A DNA stretch of 36,025 bases from an uncultured Bacteroidales bacterium (GTDB lineage Bacteria > Bacteroidota > Bacteroidia > Bacteroidales > Paludibacteraceae): the NCBI GenBank assembly GCA_902798385.1, contig CADBWK010000023.1, positions 1-36,025 on the forward strand, in the 5' to 3' direction. The first letter of the stretch is position 1. Each line of letters starts with the position of its first letter. The translations under genes and the position numbers were made by a program. This document shows positions 17,311-25,772 of the stretch, one piece after another. The notes under the pieces were generated by a model. It had not been told where the DNA came from, searched no databases, and saw only the letters and a program-made list of their open reading frames with translations.

Positions 17311-19727
17311 TATTGAACGCGCGCGCCTGTGATAGTATATACATGGTCTCCGCGTACGATCAGTACTTGACCGTTACGCAAGATCTTATAAGCTTTCGTA
17401 CCCTCGCCGCTCATCACATGCTCGATCGCTTGGTACTCGATGTTGTCGAATGTCGGAGCTTGTACCGGTGAGCCCGTGAACACTTTCAGTTCGCCCGGCG
17501 CCAGCGAATAGGAAGAGCTGGCCCGAGTGCCTCCGTTCAGGTAATCATACCATGTACCGGAAGGTAAGTTCAAGGTCATGTTGTCGGTCGGCGAGAAATT
17601 CGCCATAGCAAACACATCATTGCCCCAACGCACCGTGCGGGTCACGTATTTCGTACCGATATTCACCTCCGTCGGATCGCCTTCAAACACTTGCGGCATC
17701 AGACGCGTACGCAACGTGATGAACTGCGCGCACTTGGTGAAGGCATCTACACGGCTGGCATTCGTGAAATAGCCCATGGTTGCCGGGTTCGGTTTGGTAC
17801 CGGTACGTTCGTTGTAGTTGATCGAGATATCATAACCGATCTCTTCGTATTGCCACAACATGTGCGGACCGTTCAGCAGCACATTGAACGCCACTTGCTC
17901 CGCTACACGACCCAAGCGAACGGACGCATTGGATTTCACTGCCGAGTGTCCGTCTTTTTGCGCCAGATATTGCATTCGCTCCTCATCATGGCTCTCGCAA
18001 TACGATACGTAACCGTCTCTGTTCGCGTCGGCAAAGCTGTTCTTTTCGTTATTCAGATTGCCCTCAGTCGTGTAATAATACGCTTCGCACAAACCTGCAC
18101 CTGTCCAGCACAACATGCCGGCATTGATAAGATCCTGCTGACCGCTGCTCCAATGCTCCAAGATCATGTACGCATCCGGAGATACCGCCTTGACGCCGTT
18201 CGTGTAATAATACTTCAGATTATCCACCGCATCATTGGATGTACCGCACAAGCCATGACTCAGATCCAGACGGAAACCATCCACTTTATACTCGTTCAGC
18301 CAATACTTGAACACGCGGGTAAACATCTCCTTGGCCGGCGCAAAGCCATGATTCCATTCCTCATCGCCATAGCCGTTACTGTTGCCGCCATTCTCAGGCG
18401 GATAGAGGTTAAACCACGGGTTGATGTTCAACTCACTCTCCGTCTTCGTACTGCTGGTCCACGGATAGAGTTTAGCCATCGGGTTCTGGCCCGTTGTATG
18501 GTTGAATACCATATCGACAATGACCGCGATGCCGCGTTTGTGACATTCGTCGATCAGGGCTTTCAGGTCTTCCGGCTTGCCATAGGTCTTATCGACTGCG
18601 AAATAGAGTGTCGGGTTATAGCCCCAACTCTCGTTTCCTTGGAACTCCGATACCGGCATCAGCTCGATCGCATTGACACCGAGGTTCTGGAGATAATCCA
18701 AACGTTCCTTCACGCCTTGGAAGGTGCGCTTGGTTGCATAGTCATATACCCACAACTCGTAGATGATCAGGTTGTTCTTATTCGGGCGCCGGAAGTTCAG
18801 CGTAGCTTCCGACCATTGGTACTGCGGTTTATTGGTCTGGATAACCGTCACATAACCGCCGTCTGCACCGCGTTTCGGATAATCGATCAGCGTCGGGTCG
18901 ACTTGCTTGGGTTCCCATTTATCATCCGGATGCAGCACTTTCTCTGAATACAGATCGCAGATCTGCTTCTTCACGCCGTCCGCACGCTCCACTGCATATT
19001 GGAAACGATACTCTTTGCCCGGCTCCAGATTGTTGAGTGTGATCCAGAAATAGAAACCGTCCTTTTTCATCTGGTATGCGTTGTCCAGTTTCCAATCGGT
19101 CATATCGCCGATCACGAACACGTGCTTAGCCGCCTGGGTCTTGCTGCCTGCATAGGTACAGAGCGTCACCTTGGTCGGATCGTTGGCATCGTAGTAGATA
19201 CCGTTGGTTACGCCCGAAGGACGCTTAGCTGTCACAACAGATGCAGGGGTGAAGTTATCCCAAATGTCCGCGTTCTCTTCGCCGAGCCATACATAGATAT
19301 CACTGTTGGCAGAGGTCTTACCCTCTTTCGTTCCGTCCTTTCCATTGATCTTACCGTCATGGAACACAAACACCAAGGCGGTCACCTCTGTGCCGGTAGG
19401 GACCTTGTAGAAATCGTACAAGTTGTTGATCACCAACTGCCATTTGTCATTACCCAGACTGGTCAATTTCGGAGCAGAAGTCGAACGCCATGAACCGCCG
19501 ATGACACCGTCCTTACCATTATACTGCCAATCCTTGGTGGCTGTACAATAGCCGGTATGGGCATAACATTGTGTGGCACCTACCATGCCTTTATTTCCCT
19601 TCGTGGCATCAAACGTGATGGTAACCGTACCGGTATAACCCGGTGTGATGATCGCCGGATTAGTAGTCACCTGCGCCGAAACGCAAACCGCTACCAACAA
19701 CGCCAAACTGAAAACTATCTTACGCAT
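17310..19727 (-). CDS. GH13 amylase/pullulanase-like enzyme, secreted, with C-terminal tag
   Basis: Predicted 805-residue secreted alpha-glucan hydrolase. The start at 19727 gives the signal peptide MRKIVFSLALLVAVCVSAQ. Residues about 20-140 form a beta-sandwich-like domain of unknown family. Residues about 195-290 resemble a CBM48-type domain (KHVFVIGDMTDWKLDNAYQM). The GH13 barrel follows: AVIVDMVFNH (region I), GFRLDLSHG (nucleophile Asp), MILEHWSSG (proton-donor Glu), YCESHDEER (third Asp). It ends with the shared tag AYKILRNGQVLIVRGDHVY...GARV. The layout with a CBM48-like domain suggests a debranching or maltodextrin-active enzyme. It differs in type from the other three GH13 enzymes. 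Its stop overlaps the kinase start. Confidence 0.9.
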   Translation of the reverse strand: MRKIVFSLALLVAVCVSAQVTTNPAIITPGYTGTVTITFDATKGNKGMVGATQCYAHTGYCTATKDWQYNGKDGVIGGSWRSTSAPKLTSLGNDKWQLVINNLYDFYKVPTGTEVTALVFVFHDGKINGKDGTKEGKTSANSDIYVWLGEENADIWDNFTPASVVTAKRPSGVTNGIYYDANDPTKVTLCTYAGSKTQAAKHVFVIGDMTDWKLDNAYQMKKDGFYFWITLNNLEPGKEYRFQYAVERADGVKKQICDLYSEKVLHPDDKWEPKQVDPTLIDYPKRGADGGYVTVIQTNKPQYQWSEATLNFRRPNKNNLIIYELWVYDYATKRTFQGVKERLDYLQNLGVNAIELMPVSEFQGNESWGYNPTLYFAVDKTYGKPEDLKALIDECHKRGIAVIVDMVFNHTTGQNPMAKLYPWTSSTKTESELNINPWFNLYPPENGGNSNGYGDEEWNHGFAPAKEMFTRVFKYWLNEYKVDGFRLDLSHGLCGTSNDAVDNLKYYYTNGVKAVSPDAYMILEHWSSGQQDLINAGMLCWTGAGLCEAYYYTTEGNLNNEKNSFADANRDGYVSYCESHDEERMQYLAQKDGHSAVKSNASVRLGRVAEQVAFNVLLNGPHMLWQYEEIGYDISINYNERTGTKPNPATMGYFTNASRVDAFTKCAQFITLRTRLMPQVFEGDPTEVNIGTKYVTRTVRWGNDVFAMANFSPTDNMTLNLPSGTWYDYLNGGTRASSSYSLAPGELKVFTGSPVQAPTFDNIEYQAIEHVMSGEGTKAYKILRNGQVLIVRGDHVYTITGARVQ

Positions 19728-19748
19728 AATCAAAAGGATTTATCGTGA

Positions 19749-20669
19749 TTACAACTGACGACCAGTAGCGTCAAACACTTTGTCGCCGCGAATGATACGA
19801 AGTTGACCGTCAATGATGGTCTTGTGTGCTTTCTCGCTTACCACGGTCTTCTCGACGCCTTGGTTCTCGCCCCAATCAATGGTGTATGCTTCATAAGTAG
19901 CCTGATCTACGCATTCCAACTCAATCGAGCCTTTGAACGTACACTTGCGCATAATGATGTATAGGGTCTGGTCTGCCGGTAACATCCATACATTACTATC
20001 CTCAAAGCCGTTTGCCCAATATAAAGTGACACGAGTGACTTCGCCTAGCCAGCCCTTGGTCTTGTATTGGTTTCCTTCTTCGTCGGTGAGTACCACATAA
20101 GCTGCGTGGGCAGATGCCAGCGGATTAGCGCCAAGCGTACCCGTCCAACGTCCACGCTCATCGAACGTATATTCGGGTTTCTGCTCTGTAACATTCCAGT
20201 CGCCGCCAATCGAACCCATCAGCGCGAAGTCATGGTATTGACCGGACTCCTCAAGGCCGCTACCACCTCCGGGATTGTCTCCACCACCGGGGTTGTCTCC
20301 GCCACCCGGGTTATCACCTTGGCAAGCACCAATATAGAGCTGGTCAGCATTGTTCTTGATCTTGATATAGAAATCATAACAACCGGCTACCGAGCACACA
20401 TAATGGTTCCCAGCTTGAGCGAAACCGGCCACACTTGCCGGATCCAGAGGCACAGCCCAGCCGACATTGTTATCCAAGTCCCAGAGTTGCAACGTAGCAT
20501 TGACCGAAACCGATACACCCAACACCATAAACTCCTGAAACGATGGATCACTCGGGGTCGGATTGACCGTTCCCTGATAGATGGTATCATCAATCTTCAT
20601 ACCGAAATTTCCGGCAAACATTCCCGCAGCAAACAGCGTTGCTGCAAAAAAAGTAAAAATCTTTTTCAT
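19749..20669 (-). CDS. Secreted non-catalytic protein with YDFYIK module and C-terminal tag
   Basis: Predicted 306-residue secreted protein (signal peptide MKKIFTFFAATLFAAGMFA). Residues about 20-115 are the same module found at the N-termini of the two upstream amylases, ending CYDFYIKIKNNADQLYIG. A Gly/Pro linker of three DNPGGG-type repeats follows, then a second beta-rich domain (about 140-265; DFALMGSIGGDWN, VTLYWANGFEDSNVWMLPAD) that resembles carbohydrate-binding domains but is not recognised. It ends with the shared tag KTIIDGQLRIIRGDKVFDATGRQL. No catalytic motif is seen. By position and shared module it is probably a starch-binding accessory protein (inference). Confidence 0.8.
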   Translation of the reverse strand: MKKIFTFFAATLFAAGMFAGNFGMKIDDTIYQGTVNPTPSDPSFQEFMVLGVSVSVNATLQLWDLDNNVGWAVPLDPASVAGFAQAGNHYVCSVAGCYDFYIKIKNNADQLYIGACQGDNPGGGDNPGGGDNPGGGSGLEESGQYHDFALMGSIGGDWNVTEQKPEYTFDERGRWTGTLGANPLASAHAAYVVLTDEEGNQYKTKGWLGEVTRVTLYWANGFEDSNVWMLPADQTLYIIMRKCTFKGSIELECVDQATYEAYTIDWGENQGVEKTVVSEKAHKTIIDGQLRIIRGDKVFDATGRQL

Positions 20670-20698
20670 ATTGTATTTATTTTTTTAGTTAACAAATC

Positions 20699-22504
20699 TT
20701 ATTGAACAAGTCTTCCTTGTGCATCATAGACGTGCTCGCCACAGCGGATGAAGAGTTGTCCGTTCTCCAGAAATTTCTCTGCTTGGGCTGCTTTATTAGC
20801 GCCGACTGTCTCTACGTCAAAAGTACCATTCCCGGTGTAATACACAGCATAGTCAGACCCTTTGATAGCCTGCGTATAACCTGCCGGAGCATTATCATTA
20901 GCAGCGGTACCGAGCATCAACTTGACGCTTCCGTACTTACCTTGAACAGTAGCGCGATAGTACCCGCTACCTGCCTCCTCCGTCACCGTGCTCTCAGAAT
21001 GGATACCGGCTTTCTTGCGCGCGGTAATCATCTTCTTGATCTCCGATTTATATTTCATCCAATGCGGCCAGAACACGCACGGCACACCCGGCATCGAGAG
21101 CAGATACGCATTACAACGCATCATCAGGCTCTGGTCGTTGATGCTCGAGCCGTCACCTTTCTCGTTCGGCTCATTGCCATTCTGGCGATTGAAGGTGTCA
21201 TGGTTGTCGATGAACGTCACGGCGTACTTGCTGTAACCCTTACCTCGCAGACCTGCGTTCTTACACTTGGAGTAGTTCTTCTTGTAAATACCGTCACGGT
21301 ACACATTATACTTGGCATCGAAATCGAACGCTAAGGTATTCTTGCCCGCCTCGTCAATACGTTGCTTGAGCACACCCGCATCACCAAGCCAATACTCAAT
21401 CACCGAGAAATAGGGCTTGGAAGCCGTATTGTAAGCATTGATATGACTCACGTGAAAACCGCCCGCATAGTCATAGCGCCAACCGTCGTACTTCATTTCC
21501 CCTTTCATCCACTGCAGATAGGCCTTGCACATATTCTGCACATTCACATTCTTATGATCCCAGTCGCGGGCAGACGGGTAGTTCGCATCATGCTGACCGT
21601 CATCGTCATTTCCAGTTGAGCCGCAGCCTCCCTCATCATTCTTGGTCAACCAGTCCTTAGTGGGGGAGAAAGAACCATAACTGCCGAAATCATGCGTCTT
21701 CAGTCCGTCGCAGTTACCGGAACTGTTACCGATATGATTGATGACGATGTCTGCAATCACGCGCACGCCTTGGTTATGAAGAGCACTAATCAAGCCACTC
21801 AACTCCGTCGGGGTACCCATTCTGCAATTTTGTCTGCTGTATATGAGTGGGATATAACCCAAACCTCCTTGGGAAATACCGGAAGCCTGTGCCGAGGGCG
21901 GCAGCCAAACCATATCGAAATAACTACTTATCTCCGAAACCTGTCCCGACAAGGTCTGCCACTTGGTGTTACCATAACCGTTGTCGGTGTTGGAGTTCCA
22001 ATAGAAAGCCTGCAGCATTATGTCCCCACATTCGGAGGGAACAGCGCTCGCATAATCCGACGGAACTACAGGATCCGTTCCCCCACCGGGGGTATCGCCT
22101 CCACCGGGCGTGTCACCGCACCCGCTACCCGGGCCGATATACAACTCATCCGCATTATTCTTGATTTTGATATAGAAATCATAGCACGCGGAGGCTGAAC
22201 ACACGTAACGGTCGCCCTGAAGAGAGAAAGCCGAGACAGATGAGCTATTGAGCGTCTTCACCCAAGCCACCTGATTGCCAATATCATATAACTGGCAATA
22301 ATCGCCCGAGTTCACATAGATATGCGCGAGGTACTGTTCGAAGCCCTCAAACGAGTCCGTATGAGTTGCCTCGTACACATCTTGGCCGTTCACCAATATA
22401 CCGAATTGCGCGTAAGCATCAGAGCTTGCGGCCAAGAACATCGTACATAACGCCGTTATGGATAATAACGAGGCGACCTTCTTGGATAAATTTATATGTC
22501 TCAT
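20699..22504 (-). CDS. GH13 alpha-amylase, secreted, start inside the upstream gene
   Basis: Predicted 601-residue secreted alpha-amylase. The ATG at 22504 lies inside the preceding amylase gene in a different frame; it is accepted because it gives a good signal peptide (two Lys, hydrophobic core, cleavage after AYA at about 32), and no later start does. Residues about 33-127 are the YDFYIK module, then a GDTPGGG-type linker. The GH13 domain has VIADIVINHIGN (about 249-260), GWRYDYAGGF (nucleophile Asp345), VIEYWLG (Glu370) and FIDNHDTF (Asp436). The WLPPSA and GLGYIP segments resemble plant/archaeal-type amylases (GH13_6/7). The C-terminus is the shared tag KFLENGQLFIRCGEHVYDAQ. Confidence 0.93.
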   Translation of the reverse strand: MRHINLSKKVASLLSITALCTMFLAASSDAYAQFGILVNGQDVYEATHTDSFEGFEQYLAHIYVNSGDYCQLYDIGNQVAWVKTLNSSSVSAFSLQGDRYVCSASACYDFYIKIKNNADELYIGPGSGCGDTPGGGDTPGGGTDPVVPSDYASAVPSECGDIMLQAFYWNSNTDNGYGNTKWQTLSGQVSEISSYFDMVWLPPSAQASGISQGGLGYIPLIYSRQNCRMGTPTELSGLISALHNQGVRVIADIVINHIGNSSGNCDGLKTHDFGSYGSFSPTKDWLTKNDEGGCGSTGNDDDGQHDANYPSARDWDHKNVNVQNMCKAYLQWMKGEMKYDGWRYDYAGGFHVSHINAYNTASKPYFSVIEYWLGDAGVLKQRIDEAGKNTLAFDFDAKYNVYRDGIYKKNYSKCKNAGLRGKGYSKYAVTFIDNHDTFNRQNGNEPNEKGDGSSINDQSLMMRCNAYLLSMPGVPCVFWPHWMKYKSEIKKMITARKKAGIHSESTVTEEAGSGYYRATVQGKYGSVKLMLGTAANDNAPAGYTQAIKGSDYAVYYTGNGTFDVETVGANKAAQAEKFLENGQLFIRCGEHVYDAQGRLVQ

Positions 22505-25500
22505 GGTTCTTCTTTGAATTATCGATTATTTCTTCTAAGCCTTCTACAAAGCCGTCGCAGTCCACATCCAGTACGGCACGCCAGCATTCTTCGTTCCATA
22601 CATAGCAAGCGTTCTCATACAGGAAGATATCTTGTGTCTGCGCTTTCTTCACGCTCGTCTTACCCTCGTTGAAGATGACATAGATCTCTTTGAGGTCTGC
22701 CGGCATCGTGTAGGTGTACCAATCGCCGTCTTTCGTCGTCCATTTGATACCCGGCCATGCTGTCGTCTTGCCATCCAGAGCGTAAGCCTTGTCTATGTTA
22801 CGTCCGTTCTCCACGCGACGCGTGAACGCGTATATATAAAGGTCTTCCCACTTCTCCGGTTTGATATAGCGTACGTTCAGCGCACCTTGTTGCGGAGCTT
22901 TGTAGGTATAGGTCTCCGAATAAGTCGGCGTACGTTGTTGATCCAACTGAGCATACGCCTTCACGGTCGTGGTGGTCTTCACGGTGAAGGTAGCCGATCC
23001 TTGACTCGGATTAGAACCCGTTGTCGGTTCGCTGCCATCCAAGGTGTAATAGATCATCGCGTTCGTAGCACCTACCGTACTGATCGTCACCTGTTGACCT
23101 TCGTTCTGATCGCGGAAGAAACCGCTCTCCGGCGCAATAACCAAGTCAAATTCCGGATTCAGTTCGGTATCGCAGTCGATCAGCACCTCCTCTTTCTCTT
23201 CGGTCTCTTTGCCTTCACGCCAACCGTAGCAAGCATCGTAAACGAGCTCGAGGCTGTTCGATTTCACGTTCACACCGCCGCAGTCATTACCCGAACTGAT
23301 CTGGCAGTTGATCGTATCCATATCGCTGCTGAACTCATAGGTATACCAACCGTCGGCATCCTGATAGATACGCTGTCCCGGGTATGCGCCCAAGAGGTTC
23401 GACGTGATCGGGTTGCCTTCTGTATCCTTACCGACTACCGTCCATGCATAGACATATACCTTACTCCACTGTTCCGGTTTGTTGAAGCGCAGACGGATAC
23501 CGCGTTGCAGCGGTTCACGATAGGTGTAGGTATATTCCTGTACTTTCGTTTGCGCGCTGCCGCATACCGCGATCGCTTTCACGGTGGTTGTCGTAGTGAA
23601 ATTCAACGGAGCGGTGTACTCGCTCGAAGAGGTGGTCGGAGTCGAACCGTCCGTGGTGTAGTAGATATGGGCATTGCCGCTACCGCCTACTGCTTCCATT
23701 GTGACGGTGATACCGTTCACGTTATCTTCAAACGCCTGACTCGGGGTCACGATCAGACCCGGCGCTACATCGCCGTTGGCCTGAACCCACATCGCATAAC
23801 CGTTACCGGAAGCCACTTTGGTGAAGCCGCTGAAGGTATTGCCTGCTTTGTCACCCAAGCACAGAATCAGATAACCGTTCTTACCCTGTACCGTACACTG
23901 ATAACCGTTGCTTGTAGCAGACTCATCGCTCACCGGACTCTCCGAGTGAACACCGGCGAGGTGACGGGCATTGATCATATCCTTGATGGCTGCTTTATGC
24001 GCTATCCAGTGCGGATAGAACACACACGGCACGCCCGGCATACCGAGCAGGAACGCGTTTGCTTGCAGCAGACGGTCTTGCATTCCCGGCTTCATCGAGT
24101 TACCCAGACCACCGAACTCATTGCCGTCACGAAGGAAGGTATCGTGGTTATCGATAAAGGTCACAGCGTACTTAGCCATACCGGCACCCAACATACCGCT
24201 TGCTTTACAGCCGTTATAATTGAAGGCTGCAATACCGTCATTGAACGCATTGTACTTACCCGGGAAATCAAGCGACATCGTGTTTCCCTGTGCATCGCTG
24301 ATCGCCTGTTGGATAGCGCCAACACTGGCCCACAACTCCATGAACGAGATGTACGCACCGCCTGCACGGTTGTAGTCACCGATATGACTTGCATGGAAGC
24401 CCTTGCAGTAGTCGTAACGGAAACCGTCGTAGTGCATCACGTTGATCAACCATTTGGCGTAAGCGCGGCACATCTCACGTACGTTCTCCTGGTCATGCGC
24501 CAAGTCACGTGCAGCGGCATAGTTCGCCTCGTTCTTACCGTCATAGGTCGGACCGTCATCCGGTGCTCCCGTAGCGGTATTCCAGCACTCAGCAGCAGCC
24601 TCTTTGCAACTCTCCATATTCATCTCATCCGTGTTGCATATCCACGAGCCGTCCGGCTGATATACACCGTACTCGCCGAAGTCCTGCACTGCGAAGTCGC
24701 ACCAGCTGCTCATGGCCTCGAGGTGGTTAACCACCACGTCGGCTACCACTTTCGTACCGCTGTTATGGAATGCTGCAATCAGCGTCTCCAGATCACTACG
24801 GCTACCCCAGTCGCTGTTCTGGTTCGAGTATTGTCTCGGGTGATAACCCGTTCCGCTGGCGTATGCACTAGGCGGGAGCCATACCAAATCGAAGTATGCA
24901 CCGATCTCACCCGATTGTGCGATCAGGGTTTTCCAGCGCGTGTTACCGTACAGATCCGTTCCGCGCTCCGGGTCGTTATCCTTGTAGCTGTCGTAATAGA
25001 AGCCCTGCAGCAATACATCCGTACACTGACTCGGAACAGAACTGGTCGGCGTAGGGCCTCCACCGTCTTTGGATACATATACCTCATCCGCGCCCATGAT
25101 CAACTTGATATAGAAATCATAGGAGCCGTTCTCCGTCACTTTCCATTTGCCATCTTCAACGGCAAACTGATAGCCCGCAGGATCGAGGTTCACGATCCAC
25201 GCAGATTTTGCGCAAGTATCATACAACTGTACGTACTGACCAGCCTCTAACGCCAGACCGAGCACCATCCACTCGTTCCACTCCGTCTGTTGCGTGTTCT
25301 TCGTTCCCGCAACGTAATTGCCACCTACCATCAGACCATACGACTCTTCACACGGAGTCACCGGCGCATACGGCTCACCCGAACCGCAGTTGCTGCCCTG
25401 CCCGATATACAGCTGATCGGCCATGTGCTTCAGCTTGATATAGAAGTCATAGCAACCAGCCTGAGAGCATGCGTAATATCCGCTGCCTTCCGTGAACGTA

Positions 25501-25754
25501 TTCGGACAGGACTGATGGGTGTACGGATCCAAAGACACCGTCCACGTGTCACCGTTAGACGTGTTGCACAAGCAGCAATGATCCCCTGCTGCCAACTGCA
25601 CATGCGCCAAGTACTCATCGTACTCACCCGATTGATCCTTACCCCTATAATCAGCAGCAAAGATCGTGTTGCCGTTCACTAAAATGCCGTAACTCTGAGC
25701 AAAGGAACATACAGCCCAGAATAACAAAACGAAAATTGTTCCAAACTTCTTCAT
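22419..25754 (-). CDS. Large multidomain GH13 alpha-amylase with two CBM26-like domains
   Basis: Predicted 1111-residue secreted amylase (signal peptide ending CSFAQ). Two YDFYIK modules come first (about 21-120 and 138-228). The GH13 domain has VVADVVVNH (about 336-344), GFRYDYCKGF (nucleophile Asp448), FMELWAS (Glu473) and FIDNHDTF (Asp538). Then two pairs alternate: a chitobiase C-terminal/Fn3-like domain (IYYTTDGSTPTTSSSEYTAP; MIYYTLDGSEPTTGSNP) followed by a CBM26-like starch-binding domain (RLRFNKPEQWSKVYVYAWT; NVRYIKPEKWEDLYIYAFT). The shared C-terminal tag (YKFIQEGRLVIIHNGVMYDV) ends the protein at 22419, inside the next gene. It starts 18 nt after the previous stop with the same leader, AACTAATACAATGAA, as that gene. 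Confidence 0.93.
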   Translation of the reverse strand: MKKFGTIFVLLFWAVCSFAQSYGILVNGNTIFAADYRGKDQSGEYDEYLAHVQLAAGDHCCLCNTSNGDTWTVSLDPYTHQSCPNTFTEGSGYYACSQAGCYDFYIKLKHMADQLYIGQGSNCGSGEPYAPVTPCEESYGLMVGGNYVAGTKNTQQTEWNEWMVLGLALEAGQYVQLYDTCAKSAWIVNLDPAGYQFAVEDGKWKVTENGSYDFYIKLIMGADEVYVSKDGGGPTPTSSVPSQCTDVLLQGFYYDSYKDNDPERGTDLYGNTRWKTLIAQSGEIGAYFDLVWLPPSAYASGTGYHPRQYSNQNSDWGSRSDLETLIAAFHNSGTKVVADVVVNHLEAMSSWCDFAVQDFGEYGVYQPDGSWICNTDEMNMESCKEAAAECWNTATGAPDDGPTYDGKNEANYAAARDLAHDQENVREMCRAYAKWLINVMHYDGFRYDYCKGFHASHIGDYNRAGGAYISFMELWASVGAIQQAISDAQGNTMSLDFPGKYNAFNDGIAAFNYNGCKASGMLGAGMAKYAVTFIDNHDTFLRDGNEFGGLGNSMKPGMQDRLLQANAFLLGMPGVPCVFYPHWIAHKAAIKDMINARHLAGVHSESPVSDESATSNGYQCTVQGKNGYLILCLGDKAGNTFSGFTKVASGNGYAMWVQANGDVAPGLIVTPSQAFEDNVNGITVTMEAVGGSGNAHIYYTTDGSTPTTSSSEYTAPLNFTTTTTVKAIAVCGSAQTKVQEYTYTYREPLQRGIRLRFNKPEQWSKVYVYAWTVVGKDTEGNPITSNLLGAYPGQRIYQDADGWYTYEFSSDMDTINCQISSGNDCGGVNVKSNSLELVYDACYGWREGKETEEKEEVLIDCDTELNPEFDLVIAPESGFFRDQNEGQQVTISTVGATNAMIYYTLDGSEPTTGSNPSQGSATFTVKTTTTVKAYAQLDQQRTPTYSETYTYKAPQQGALNVRYIKPEKWEDLYIYAFTRRVENGRNIDKAYALDGKTTAWPGIKWTTKDGDWYTYTMPADLKEIYVIFNEGKTSVKKAQTQDIFLYENACYVWNEECWRAVLDVDCDGFVEGLEEIIDNSKKNHETYKFIQEGRLVIIHNGVMYDVLGRKL

Positions 25755-25772
25755 TGTATTAGTTGTTAAAAT

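Noticed and set aside
22632-25250. Plus-strand open frame of 872 codons opposite the large amylase
   Set aside because: It is the antisense of a clear GH13 gene, has no recognisable domain or signal and reads as mixed low-quality protein. Similar long antisense frames lie opposite the other amylases, which fits a codon-use effect.
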